DNA from: Roseomonas populi
Lineage (GTDB): Bacteria; Pseudomonadota; Alphaproteobacteria; Acetobacterales; Acetobacteraceae
Assembly: GCF_024594815.1 (NCBI RefSeq)
Contig: NZ_JANJOU010000020.1
Location: 62,001-126,000 of the forward strand
Direction: 5' to 3'
DNA length: 64,000 nucleotides
Shown: positions 36,151 through 47,889 of the stretch, in pieces
Position numbering within the stretch: the stretch's first letter is position 1
Layout: every line of letters starts with the position of its first letter
Position numbers and translations under genes: made by a program
The notes under the pieces: model-generated
The model's input: the letters and a program-made list of their open reading frames with translations, nothing else
What the model was told of the DNA's origin: nothing
Database searches by the model: none

Positions 36151-36359
36151 GGGCCGAAGCTGGCGCTGCCCGCGCCCGGCGTCGAACGAGTAATCCTGAA
36201 GCCCGGCATCACGGCCCCTGATACCCCCGGCCCGCCGATTGGGCATGGCTCGGCTTCCATATCCGTGATGGTGACCGCGATGCTGCGACGCAATATTGCG
36301 TGGCAGACCTGCCGGACGAAAGCTTTTGCCCGGCACTCCCGAGTTGACGGAAGATTTCG

Positions 36360-37685
36360 ATGCAAAACCCCAGCGCAACCAGACGATTGACCCGCCAGGA
36401 CGCCCGTACCCTCTTCCTCGCCTCCCTCGGCGGCGCGCTGGAGTTCTACGACTTCATCATCTTCGTCTTCTTCGCCACCGTGATCGCGAAGCTCTTCTTC
36501 CCCGCTGGGATGCCGGACTGGCTGCAGCAGATCCAGGCCTTCGGCATCTTCGCGGCCGGCTACCTGGCACGGCCCCTGGGCGGCATCATCATGGCGCATT
36601 TCGGCGACCTGTTCGGCCGCAAGCGCGTCTTCACCTTCTCCGTCTTCCTCATGGCCGTGCCGACGCTGGTGATGGGCCTTCTGCCCACCTACGCCAGCAT
36701 CGGCATCGCTGCCCCGCTGCTCCTGCTGCTGATGCGGGTGCTCCAGGGCGCCGCCATCGGCGGCGAGGCTCCGGGCGCCTGGGTCTTCGTCGCGGAGCAT
36801 GTGCCGGCCAACCGCGTGGGCGTCGCGACGGGCATGCTGACGGGGGGCCTGACGGGCGGCATCCTGCTGGGCTCGCTGATGGCCACCGCCATCAACACCG
36901 CCTATACTCCGGCCGAGGTCGCGGACTGGGCCTGGCGCATCCCCTTCATCACCGGCGGCATCTTCGGGCTGGTGGCCATGTACCTGCGCCGCTGGCTGCA
37001 CGAGACCCCGGTCTTTGAGGCCATGCGCGCCCGCATCGGCACGGAGAGCCGTGAGATGCCGCTAAAGACGATGCTGCGCGGCCAGGGCGGCGGCGTGATC
37101 GTCTCCATGCTCGTCACCTGGATGCTGACGGCCGCCATCGTGGTGGTGATCCTGATGACGCCCGCGCTGTTCCAGAAGCTGCACGGGCTGAGCCCGGCCA
37201 CGACGCTGGAAGCCAACGTGGCCGCCACCTTCACGCTGACGGTCATGGCCGTGGTGGTTGGCGCCCTGCTGGACCGCTTCGGCGCGCTGCGCGTGGGCAT
37301 GGTGGGCAGCCTGGCCCTGATCGCCGCCACCTACGCCCTGTATTACGGGGTGGAGGCGAACCCGGCGAACCTGCTGCCGCTCTACGCCCTGGCCGGCGCC
37401 ACGGTCGGCATCATCGCCGTGGTGCCCTATGTGATGGTGAACGCCTTCCCGGCCTCCACGCGCTTCACCGGCGTCTCCTTCTCCTACAACGTGGCTTATG
37501 CGGTGTTCGGCGGCATCACGCCGCTGCTCGTCTCCGTGATGATGGCGGGCAACCGGCACGCGGCGGCGCACTACGTGGCCGCGGTGGTGGTGATCGGCAT
37601 GGCCGCGCTGATGTGGAACGCCGCCCGCGCCGCGCGCACGGCGCCGATGGAGGCGCCCACGGAGGCCCAGCCCGCGCTGCGCTGA
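36360..37685 (+). CDS. MFS transporter, metabolite:H+ symporter (MHS) type
   Basis: A 441-residue twelve-helix carrier of the MHS branch (ProP, ShiA, KgtP, CitH relatives). Seen: GGALEFYDFIIFVFFATVIAKLFFP in helix 1, the loop 2-3 motif HFGDLFGRKRVF, RVLQGAAIGGEAPGAWVFVAEH in helix 4, and RRWLHETPVFEAM after helix 6. Likely imports a carboxylate or similar solute with protons; substrate not determinable. GGAAG lies about 8 bp before the ATG. A terminator hairpin follows the gene. Confidence 0.92.
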   Translation: MQNPSATRRLTRQDARTLFLASLGGALEFYDFIIFVFFATVIAKLFFPAGMPDWLQQIQAFGIFAAGYLARPLGGIIMAHFGDLFGRKRVFTFSVFLMAVPTLVMGLLPTYASIGIAAPLLLLLMRVLQGAAIGGEAPGAWVFVAEHVPANRVGVATGMLTGGLTGGILLGSLMATAINTAYTPAEVADWAWRIPFITGGIFGLVAMYLRRWLHETPVFEAMRARIGTESREMPLKTMLRGQGGGVIVSMLVTWMLTAAIVVVILMTPALFQKLHGLSPATTLEANVAATFTLTVMAVVVGALLDRFGALRVGMVGSLALIAATYALYYGVEANPANLLPLYALAGATVGIIAVVPYVMVNAFPASTRFTGVSFSYNVAYAVFGGITPLLVSVMMAGNRHAAAHYVAAVVVIGMAALMWNAARAARTAPMEAPTEAQPALR

Positions 37686-37706
37686 ACCCCTGCGCCGGGG
37701 AACCGG

Positions 37707-37740
37707 AAGGGCCGGGGCCGGAAGGCTCCGGCCCTTTCCA
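37707..37740 (+). terminator. Intrinsic terminator after the MFS gene
   Basis: A perfect 9-bp stem AAGGGCCGG (37707-37715) / CCGGCCCTT (37728-37736) with a 12-base loop is followed by TTTCCATTT. It lies 22 bp after the MFS stop and before the methyltransferase gene; GC stem plus T-rich tail fits intrinsic termination. Confidence 0.75.
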
Positions 37741-37791
37741 TTTCGTGCCCCGGATTGCGCAACCGGCGCGCGCCGTGGAGAAGGTCGCGCA

Positions 37792-38730
37792 ATGGACGAT
37801 CATCAGCCGGAACAGACCGTGGTGCCGCCCGGCTACGCGGCGGGAAGCCGCCTGCCCTGGCAGGTGAAGCTGTCCCTCAAGCTGGTGATCGCCGCGCTGC
37901 GCCTGCCCCATGGCACCCTGCGCCGGGCCGGGGTGAACCGCCACAGCTTCGTCGAAGGTGCCGAAACCCGCCTGGTGCGGGAACCCGCCGACCACGTGGC
38001 CCGCTTTGCCGCCCTGCACGGCCGCCCGCCGCGCGGCGTGCTGGAGCTCGGCCCCGGGCGGCTGGTGACGCGCGCCGCCACCTACGCCGCCCTGGGCTGC
38101 GGCCCCGTCTGGTTTGCGGACGTGGAGGAGGACGCGCCGCGCGAGGCGGCACCCTATGCACAGGCGGCCGCCATGGCCCGCGCCGCCGGCCTGCCTGCCC
38201 CGGATCTCTCCGCCGCCGCGGGCCGGGAAGCCGCCCTGGCCGCCTGCGGCGCGCGATACCTGATCGGCGGCACGGAAGTCCTCTCCGCCATCCCGGACGG
38301 CTCGGTGGAACTGGTGCTGTCCGACGTGGTGCTGGAGCATGTGCGGCGGGACGCGCTGCCCGGCTTGCTCGGGGAGCTGCGCCGCCTTTCCGCCCCTGCG
38401 TCGCTCGGGGTTCACGCGGTGGACTTCCACGATCATATCGGCGGCGCCCTCAACACGCGCCGCTTCGCTCCCGCCTTCTGGGAAGGGGCGCTGGTGGCTC
38501 GCAGCGGCCTCTACGTGAACCGCCTGGGCCTCTCACAGCTCCGCGCCGCCTTCGCCGAGGCCGGCTTCACGACGCGCGCCGTGGAGACCCGCCTCTGGCC
38601 CGCGCCGCCCCCGGGTGCCGCGGCCGCCCATCCGGCCGTGCGCCGCCCGCCGGAGGACGACCTGATCGCCTTTGCCCGGATCGAGGCGGAGCCGGCTCCT
38701 GGCGCAAGGCTTGCGAAGGGGATCCCCTGA
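37792..38730 (+). CDS. Class I SAM-dependent methyltransferase domain protein
   Basis: A 312-residue protein with a Methyltransf_11-like core. SAM motif I is GVLELGPGRLVTRAATYAALG, the acidic residue after strand 2 is in VWFADVEEDAP, and the motif-IV region is SVELVLSDVVLEHVRRDALP with a following GELRRLSAPASLGVHAVDFHDHIGG, typical of methyltransferases acting on small or carbohydrate-linked substrates. The C-terminal 50 residues are Pro/Ala-rich. It is isolated between a terminator and a long non-coding region. Substrate unknown. Confidence 0.82.
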   Translation: MDDHQPEQTVVPPGYAAGSRLPWQVKLSLKLVIAALRLPHGTLRRAGVNRHSFVEGAETRLVREPADHVARFAALHGRPPRGVLELGPGRLVTRAATYAALGCGPVWFADVEEDAPREAAPYAQAAAMARAAGLPAPDLSAAAGREAALAACGARYLIGGTEVLSAIPDGSVELVLSDVVLEHVRRDALPGLLGELRRLSAPASLGVHAVDFHDHIGGALNTRRFAPAFWEGALVARSGLYVNRLGLSQLRAAFAEAGFTTRAVETRLWPAPPPGAAAAHPAVRRPPEDDLIAFARIEAEPAPGARLAKGIP

Positions 38731-38906
38731 TCCGGCTGTTCGGCGCGAAGTCGGACGGATAATCCCGAATCCGCCTCGCAACTGGTCTCGCTGCCGCTCC
38801 GATGCTGCGCGCGTATTCTGGAGCCGCCGACGTGATGCTTCCGCGAACTCACATGATGTATTTCCTTCCGCGCATATTCTGAAAGAGCGCGCATCATCGG
38901 TGTCCG

Positions 38907-38922
38907 TCGGATGATCATCCGA
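38907..38922. promoter_or_regulatory. Perfect 16-bp palindrome
   Basis: TCGGATGATCATCCGA is exactly self-complementary, the size and symmetry of a binding site for a dimeric regulator. It lies about 230 bp upstream of the Pro-rich protein start, in the least GC-rich part of the region. No regulator gene is adjacent, so the cognate protein cannot be named. Confidence 0.4.
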
Positions 38923-39090
38923 TTGAAAGAACTATAGAACGCTCAACCCAGGGTAATTTCCAATTTCAGGGCCGTCCGCATCGGGTGCGGAGACTGTGTT
39001 GTGGTCTCGTGTTCGGGCGGGATAGGGTCTCGGTCATTCCGATGTGTTCCCTTCGTTATGACCCATGGTGCTGACCTGATTTCGCGATCC

Positions 39091-39121
39091 GACCCGTCCG
39101 AGGCGATGCCTCGATCGGGTC
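39091..39121 (+). promoter_or_regulatory. Leader stem-loop upstream of the Pro-rich protein gene
   Basis: GACCCG (39091-39096) and CGAGGC (39099-39104) pair with CGGGTC (39116-39121) and GCCTCG (39108-39113) around a GAT loop, leaving one 2x2 internal mismatch. It ends 31 bp before the ATG at 39153, so it is probably in the mRNA leader, or acts as an attenuator. No known riboswitch family was recognised. Confidence 0.4.
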
Positions 39122-39152
39122 CGTGCAGGCCGCCCGGGATCGAAGGCCGGCC

Positions 39153-40784
39153 ATGACATCCGACACCCTGCACGACGCGGCGCTTCACGACCCTCTGCTC
39201 GAGGCCTGGAGCGGCGATGTCCTTCCCTACGCGCGCCTGCGGGGCGAGGACGGTTCGCCGCAGGGCGTCCTGCACTGTGCGCTGCTCCATCGCGATTACG
39301 GCGTCGCGTTGCTGGACCTTGCCCCCGACGAGAAGCTGGACGCCGCTGAACGGTTCAGCCGCCTCCACCGCTACCTGTACCCTGATCAGCCCGTGCCGCC
39401 GGTCGTGTACCGCTCGCTCTCCCCGATGGACCTCTGGCGGCTGACCATCATCCTGGATTCCGCCTTCGCGCTTGAGCCGCCCCTGAAGGAGAGCGGTCCG
39501 GATTGGATGGAGCGCGCCCGCGAGCTGCTCGCCGGGGAGCCGGAACCACAGGCGGAAGCGGAACAACCGGAATTGCCGCCGCTGGCCATGCCGGCCCGGA
39601 TCGAAGTGCCGGTCCCGGAATCAGACCCACCGGACGCCAGGTCCGAGGCGGGCGCTGGGGAGACCGTCGTACCCGCCATCCCGCGCCGGCGGCTCTCCGC
39701 GCTGCTTCTGCTGCCCGCCCTCGCGGCCGTTACGCTTCTCGCCGCGTTGCCCTGGCTTCGTGCGCCCCGGCCGGATGCCGGCGTGACGGCCGTGGGCACC
39801 GCGCCGCCCCGTGCGGAACCGGTGCAGTCCCTGGCCATGAAGGAACCGACGCCCGGCCAGGACGAGGTTCAGAACGGGGAGGTCCCGCCCGAGGAACCGC
39901 CAGCGGTGCCGGCGGCGATGCGCCCAGCGGGCCGGGCTCCCGGAGAGACCGACGGTATGGGCGACGGGCCAGCGCCGGAGAAGGTCGGCCCACGCCTCAC
40001 CGCACTGCCGGCCCTGGCCGTCCCGCCGCCACCGCCCCTGCCTCCGCTGGAGCCGGTGCTGTCTGCGCCCGCCGGCCCGATGGCGGAACTGCTGGCGCCT
40101 TCCCTGGAGATGGCGGCCGCGCCGGCGGCACCCGAGGCCGAGCGGCCCACTCTCCCGCCGGTTCCGGATGCAGCGCCCGCTTGGCCGGCCTCCCCGCCGA
40201 ATGTCGAGGCCCAGCCGCCCGTCCTTGGCTCGCTCCGGCTCCCCACCATTCCGGTGCTGGCCCCGGCGCCCCGGCCGGAGCCGGATACGCCGCCCTTGCC
40301 GCAAGCCCTCTCCCTGGTGGTCGTCCCGCCACAGCCTGTGGGAGCGGCTGCGCCGGCGGAGATCGTCCTCGCCGCTCCTCCTCCCGCGCCCGCGGCGCCC
40401 CCGCTGCCCGACGAGGCGATCAGGGCCGAGACGCCGGGCGAGGAAATCCGGCCTGAGGCCCGGGCGGAACCAGCAGCTCCTCCCGCCGGTTCCGATCCGG
40501 CGCTGCTCCAGCTCCTGCTGCGGCGGGGCGATGCGCTGCTGGCCCTGGGCGACGTCTCCGCGGCTCGGCTCTTCTACGAGCGGGCGGCGATGGCGGGGAG
40601 CAGCCCGGCGGCGGTGGCCATGGCACGCACCTACGATCCCGCGATCCTCGCGGAGCTGGGCGTGCGGGGGCTGCGCCCGGAGCGGGATGCCGCGATCGCC
40701 TGGTATCGCCGGGCCGTCGCGCTGGGCGGCAAGGAAGCGATCGGGCCGCTGGAACGCCTGGAAACTCAGGGCATGGTGCGATGA
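39153..40784 (+). CDS. Unrecognised membrane protein: Pro/Ala-rich linker with C-terminal Sel1/TPR-like repeat
   Basis: A 543-residue protein I do not recognise. Residues 1-125: a compact acidic domain (GVLHCALLHRDYGVALLDLAP; VVYRSLSPMDLWRL) with no export signal, hence cytoplasmic. Residues 126-178: acidic/Pro linker ending in RRR. Residues 181-202: a single transmembrane helix. Residues 205-445: very Pro/Ala/Glu-rich, able to span the periplasm. Residues 447-543: two helical-repeat units of Sel1/TPR type (LLRRGDALLALGDVSAARLFYERAA; AIAWYRRAVALGGKEA). ATG 39153 has GAAGG about 6 bp upstream. Its stop overlaps the TAXI frame, so the two products probably act together. Confidence 0.75.
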   Translation: MTSDTLHDAALHDPLLEAWSGDVLPYARLRGEDGSPQGVLHCALLHRDYGVALLDLAPDEKLDAAERFSRLHRYLYPDQPVPPVVYRSLSPMDLWRLTIILDSAFALEPPLKESGPDWMERARELLAGEPEPQAEAEQPELPPLAMPARIEVPVPESDPPDARSEAGAGETVVPAIPRRRLSALLLLPALAAVTLLAALPWLRAPRPDAGVTAVGTAPPRAEPVQSLAMKEPTPGQDEVQNGEVPPEEPPAVPAAMRPAGRAPGETDGMGDGPAPEKVGPRLTALPALAVPPPPPLPPLEPVLSAPAGPMAELLAPSLEMAAAPAAPEAERPTLPPVPDAAPAWPASPPNVEAQPPVLGSLRLPTIPVLAPAPRPEPDTPPLPQALSLVVVPPQPVGAAAPAEIVLAAPPPAPAAPPLPDEAIRAETPGEEIRPEARAEPAAPPAGSDPALLQLLLRRGDALLALGDVSAARLFYERAAMAGSSPAAVAMARTYDPAILAELGVRGLRPERDAAIAWYRRAVALGGKEAIGPLERLETQGMVR

Positions 40785-40798
40785 CGAAGGAGCGTGAG

Positions 40799-41806
40799 AT
40801 GGACCTGGCAGGCATGGCGCGGCGTGGCCTGCTGCTCGGGGCCGCGCTGGCCCCCTTCCGGCCGCTTCGCGCATCGGCGCAGGGGGCCGCCCCGCCCATG
40901 CCGCAGGGCGGCAGCCTCGCCGCCATGACCGCGCGCGCGAATGCCGGCACCGTCGGCATCGTCTCGGGCGGCGTGGACGGGACCTATATCCGCATCGCCG
41001 CCGACCTGGCCGCCGTGCTGGACGACGGGGAGCGCCTGCGCGTCCTGCCCATCGTCGGGCGGGGTTCCGTGCAGAACATCGCGGACATCATGTTCGTGCG
41101 TGGCATCGACATCGGCATCGTGCAGTCCGACGCGCTCGCCTATGTGCGCAGCCGGCGTCTGCTGCCGGGCGTGGGCCAGATGATCCAGTACATCGCCAAG
41201 CTCTATGACGAGGAGGTGCACCTGCTGGCCCGCGCCGATGTGGGAAGCGTGCAGGACCTGGCAGGCCAGCCGGTGAACGTGGACGTGCCGGGAAGCGGCA
41301 CCTCGATGACGGCCTCCCTCATCTTCGACGCGCTCGGCATCGCGCCGAAGCTGGTCAACGACCCGCAGGACGTGGCGCTGGACCGGCTCCGGCGCGGAGA
41401 GATCGCGGCATTGGTCTATGTCGCGGGCAAGCCGGCCCGGCTCTTCTCCGGGATACCGCCCGAAGCCCGGCTGCACTTCCTCCGCCTGCCGATGACGCCC
41501 GCGCTGATCGAGACCTACCTGCCCGCGCGGCTTGGGCATGAGGAGTATCCCGGCCTGATCCCCGAAGGCACCGTGATGGAGACGCTCGCCGTGGGCGCCG
41601 TCATGGCGGTCTATGCCTGGGCGCCGGGGACGGAGCGGTTCCGCAAGGTGGCGGGCTTCGTCGATGCCTTCCATGGCCGGTTCGAGAGCTTCCTGCGCCC
41701 GCCGCGCCACCCGAAGTGGCGCGAGGTGAACCTAGAAGCCCAGGTTCCGGGATGGATCCGCTTCGATCCCGGCCGGGAACCGCCGCTTCCGCCCTACAGG
41801 CGGTAG
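40799..41806 (+). CDS. TAXI-family TRAP transporter solute-binding protein
   Basis: A TAXI-type extracytoplasmic receptor: Tat-like signal (MARRGLLLGAALAPF), then TVGIVSGGVDGTYIRIAADLA, the first ligand-loop hallmark of TAXI proteins, VGRGSVQNIADIMFVRGIDIGIVQSDALAY, and GQPVNVDVPGSGTSMTASLIFDALG. Known members bind glutamate/glutamine or other acids and work with a fused DctQM permease. None is in this window. An ATG at 40781 overlaps the upstream stop (ATGA); the ATG at 40799 has AAGGAG with 6-bp spacing and is preferred. Coupling to the Pro-rich protein suggests a non-transport sensing role, by inference. Confidence 0.9.
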   Translation: MDLAGMARRGLLLGAALAPFRPLRASAQGAAPPMPQGGSLAAMTARANAGTVGIVSGGVDGTYIRIAADLAAVLDDGERLRVLPIVGRGSVQNIADIMFVRGIDIGIVQSDALAYVRSRRLLPGVGQMIQYIAKLYDEEVHLLARADVGSVQDLAGQPVNVDVPGSGTSMTASLIFDALGIAPKLVNDPQDVALDRLRRGEIAALVYVAGKPARLFSGIPPEARLHFLRLPMTPALIETYLPARLGHEEYPGLIPEGTVMETLAVGAVMAVYAWAPGTERFRKVAGFVDAFHGRFESFLRPPRHPKWREVNLEAQVPGWIRFDPGREPPLPPYRR

Positions 41807-41849
41807 CAGCGGCGGGGCGGGCCGGCGACCCGGGCAGCCTGCTTCCCGT

Positions 41850-42701
41850 TCAGGCCGCGGCCAGGGTGACGGCCTCGACCGTCAGGGCCTCGTCCGCGTC
41901 ACGGTCCAGCGCCTCGATCCGCACCTCGGGCTTGCCGCAGGTCACCTTGCCGAAGGGGGAGCAGAAGGCCACCTCGGCCGCATCGCGCCCCACGCCCATC
42001 CGCACCAGCCCATCGGCCGCCGCCTTCCGGGTCGGGTCGAAGAGGAACCACGCGCCGCCTTCCGGCCCTTCCAGCCAGGCTTCCACGACCGCGTGGAAAT
42101 CCGGCGGGGAGAGGCGCCAGGCATAGGCGCTGACGAAGCGCGCGGGGATGCCCAGCGCGCGGCAGAAGGCGATGGCGAGGTGCGAGAAGTCCCGGCACAC
42201 GCCCTGGCGCTGCAGCAGCGTGTCGCGGGCGGAGGTGTGCTCGTCGCTACTGCCCGCCGTGTAGTCCAGGTGGTCGTGGATCCAGTTGCAGATCGCCGCC
42301 ACACGGCCGTAGCCCTGGGGCAGGTGGCCGAACTCCTTCTGCGCGAAGGTCTGCAGCAGGTCGGACTCCACGTAGCGGCTCGGCAGCAGGTGCGTCATCA
42401 CCTCGAGCGGGAGGCGGGCGGCCGGCATCTCCCGAACGGCCGCGGGATCCACCACCTCCGGCGCCAGGTCCACCACCGCCTCGTAGTGGACGGAGAGGTC
42501 GCCCTTCCCGGCGAGGACGCGGAAATAGCGGTTCCCGCTCTCCGGCATCACGAAGCGCTCGGCCTCCAGGTCCTGGGAGAGGGTCAGCCTCTCTTCCAGC
42601 ACCTCCTGGCCGGGCCGGCGCTGGGCCTCGATGTTGAACACGAAGGGCGCGCAGCCCTCCTCCACCTCGTAGCCGAGGTCGCAGGACACCTTGTAGCGCA
42701 T
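41850..42701 (-). CDS. Transglutaminase-like cysteine protease-fold protein
   Basis: A 283-residue protein with an N-terminal beta domain (residues 1-85) and a transglutaminase-like core. The triad is Cys169 in QGVCRDFSHLAIAFCRALG, His203 in PPDFHAVVEAW and Asp222 in WFLFDPTR. The ATG at 42701 has GGGGAAG 8 bp upstream on the minus strand. No signal peptide. Relatives are annotated as transglutaminase family proteins, probably peptidases or amidases; the substrate is unknown. It lies downstream of ligA in the same direction with 131 bp between, and converges with the TAXI gene. Confidence 0.9.
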   Translation of the reverse strand: MRYKVSCDLGYEVEEGCAPFVFNIEAQRRPGQEVLEERLTLSQDLEAERFVMPESGNRYFRVLAGKGDLSVHYEAVVDLAPEVVDPAAVREMPAARLPLEVMTHLLPSRYVESDLLQTFAQKEFGHLPQGYGRVAAICNWIHDHLDYTAGSSDEHTSARDTLLQRQGVCRDFSHLAIAFCRALGIPARFVSAYAWRLSPPDFHAVVEAWLEGPEGGAWFLFDPTRKAAADGLVRMGVGRDAAEVAFCSPFGKVTCGKPEVRIEALDRDADEALTVEAVTLAAA

Positions 42702-42832
42702 ACGCTCATCTTCCCCACGGCGGTTCGGCACGGTGATCGTTCCGCCCGCAAATGAGCGTCCAAAACCCGGGATGCAGTCGCGGGTTGCAGCATGGCAGCC
42801 CCTACGGCCCCGCAACGATCCCGGTGGGCTCG

Positions 42833-46193
<3,361 letters not shown>

Positions 46194-46263
46194 GGTGACG
46201 CTTCTTCCCTGATTGATTTGGTTGCCCCGTTCTCTGCGGGTGAGGGGAAGTTGCCGCGCAAAG

Positions 46264-46317
46264 TTTTCCGTGCACACAGCCGGAGTTTTCCTAAACTTTC
46301 CGAAACGTTCCGGAAAG
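46264..46317 (-). promoter_or_regulatory. Helically phased TTCC repeats upstream of the small secreted protein
   Basis: TTCC occurs at 46266, 46288, 46298 and 46308, that is with spacings of 22, 10 and 10 bp, on one face of the helix. The last two copies lie in an inverted repeat CTTTCCG (46296-46302) / CGGAAAG (46311-46317). The array is 70-125 bp upstream of the ATG at 46193 and could be an activator site. No named consensus was matched. Confidence 0.35.
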
Positions 46318-46342
46318 GATGCGCGGGCGGCGCGCCCGCGGC

Positions 46343-47797
46343 TCACTCCGGCACGCCCGCCTTCACCAACCCCTCGACGAAGGTCGGGCCATGCGCGAAG
46401 CCGGCCAGGTTTCGCCGCAGCACGCTGACATGGATCGGCGGGCCGACCTTGTTCCGCGCCTCGATGAAGTTCCGCGCCTCCTCCAGCAGCCCGAGATGCC
46501 CGCAGCAGCTGATTAGCGTGTTGTAGTGCCCGGGATACTCCGCGAAGGCGGCGACGGAGGAGCGCAGGAAGGGCAGCGCCTCCTCGAAGCGCCGCGCCCC
46601 GAGCAGGGCGAGGCCGTGGGTCGCGGTGTAGAGGCCGGAGAAGCTATCCGCCGGGCTCATCCGCACGGCCTGTCCGGTCCTCTCGACCGCCTCGTCGAAC
46701 ACCCCTGCGCGCAGCAGGCCCCAGCCGAGGAAGGTATGGCCCAGCGCGAAGTTCGGGTTGAGGTCGAGTGCCGCGCGCAGCTCCGCAATGGCCCGCTCGT
46801 GCTGGCGGCCCTCGCTGAGGCAGAGGCCGAGCGTCATCCGCGCCCAGGGCTCCGTAGGATCGAGCGCTACGGCCTCCTTCGCATGCAGCGCGGCCTGGTC
46901 GAAGCCCGCCCAGATGTCGTGCCACCAGTAGCAGCGCGCCGCCCACCACATGGCCCAGCCCAGCACCGCATGCGCCCGCGCGAAGCCGGGATCGATGCGG
47001 ATCGCCTCCTGCAGCAGCGCCCGCGCCTCCTCGTTCTGCCGCCGCCCGATCCGGTTGATCAGCCCCATGGCGCGGACGGCGAGACCCCAGGCGTCGATAC
47101 TCTCCGGCGGCCGGCTCGCGGCGCGGAACCCCTCCTCGGCGTAGAGGTGCGGCTCGATCGCGGCGACGACGTTGCGGGTGATCTCGTCCTGCACGGCGAA
47201 GATGTCGTGCAGCTCGCGGTCGTAGCGCTCCGCCCAGATGTGCTTGCCGAGCTCCGCCTCGACGAGCTGCGCGGTCACGCGGATGCGGGCGGCCGAGGTC
47301 CGCACGCTGCCTTCCAGCACGTAGTGGACCCCCAGCTCCTTCGCGACCTGGCGCACGTCCACGGCCCTTCCCTTGAAGGTGAAGCTCGAGTTGCGGGCGA
47401 TGACGAAGAGCCAACGGAGGCGCGACAGCTCCGTGATCATGTCCTCGGTGATCCCGTCGGCGAAGACCTCCTGCTCGGGGTCCGTGCCCATGCTGGTGAA
47501 GGGCAGCACCGCGATGGAGGGCTTGTCGGGCCGGCGCGGCGGGGCGGGCACCGCCGCGGGGGAGGGTGCGTCCTCCGCCTCCTCCCCCGCATACCCCTCC
47601 GCGGGCATGGCGGGGCGCAGCCGCAGCCCCGTATGCCCCTCCACGATGGCGAGGGTCTTGTCGGAGAAGAGACCGACGAGGAGCTTGTCCACGGTGGACC
47701 GGCCGAGCTTCGTCCGGAAGGCGAACTCGTCGCGGGACATGTGCTCGCGGGCAATGTAGTCCCGGATGGCGCTCGTGATGCGCTTGCTGTCGTCCAT
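46343..47797 (-). CDS. HTH - TolB-like - TPR multidomain protein
   Basis: A 484-residue protein with three parts. Residues 1-60: a Cro/C1-like helix-turn-helix (HMSRDEFAFRTKLGRSTVDKLLVG). Residues 90-225: the FlgO/TolB-N-like domain found in CadC- and adenylate-cyclase-type regulators (SIAVLPFTSMGTDPEQEVFADGITEDMITELSR, with YVLEGSVRTSAARIRVTAQLVEA). Residues 240-470: TPR repeats (AHAVLGWAMWW; ALDLNPNFALGHTFLGWGLL). No transmembrane helix or cyclase domain. Usual relatives pair TolB-TPR with OmpR-type winged helices or guanylate cyclase domains; the C1-like HTH is unusual. Probably a transcriptional regulator with a TPR sensing module, by inference. Confidence 0.82.
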   Translation of the reverse strand: MDDSKRITSAIRDYIAREHMSRDEFAFRTKLGRSTVDKLLVGLFSDKTLAIVEGHTGLRLRPAMPAEGYAGEEAEDAPSPAAVPAPPRRPDKPSIAVLPFTSMGTDPEQEVFADGITEDMITELSRLRWLFVIARNSSFTFKGRAVDVRQVAKELGVHYVLEGSVRTSAARIRVTAQLVEAELGKHIWAERYDRELHDIFAVQDEITRNVVAAIEPHLYAEEGFRAASRPPESIDAWGLAVRAMGLINRIGRRQNEEARALLQEAIRIDPGFARAHAVLGWAMWWAARCYWWHDIWAGFDQAALHAKEAVALDPTEPWARMTLGLCLSEGRQHERAIAELRAALDLNPNFALGHTFLGWGLLRAGVFDEAVERTGQAVRMSPADSFSGLYTATHGLALLGARRFEEALPFLRSSVAAFAEYPGHYNTLISCCGHLGLLEEARNFIEARNKVGPPIHVSVLRRNLAGFAHGPTFVEGLVKAGVPE

Positions 47798-47889
47798 CGT
47801 CGGGGAGCCTTCCCGATGGAGGCGGCATTCTGCCGGGCCGGGAACAGGATTGCACGCCCGGGATCGATAAGGGCCCGGCGGGCGGGCGA

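Larger units (their letters stand above)
38731..39152. other. 422-bp intergenic region, less GC-rich
   Basis: The only gap over 300 bp in the window. No reading frame with coding character was found. It is less GC-rich than the genes around it and contains a near-repeat of GCGC(G/A)TATTCTG (about 38808 and 38870), a 16-bp palindrome (38907-38922) and a stem-loop (39091-39121) ahead of the next gene. It probably holds the promoter and a long 5' leader for the Pro-rich/TAXI operon, and could encode a small RNA. Confidence 0.6.

Noticed and set aside
46264-46317. Sigma EcfG-type promoter (GGAAC with a GTT box) on the minus strand
   Set aside because: A GGAAC is present, but no GTT box lies at 16-17 bp spacing.
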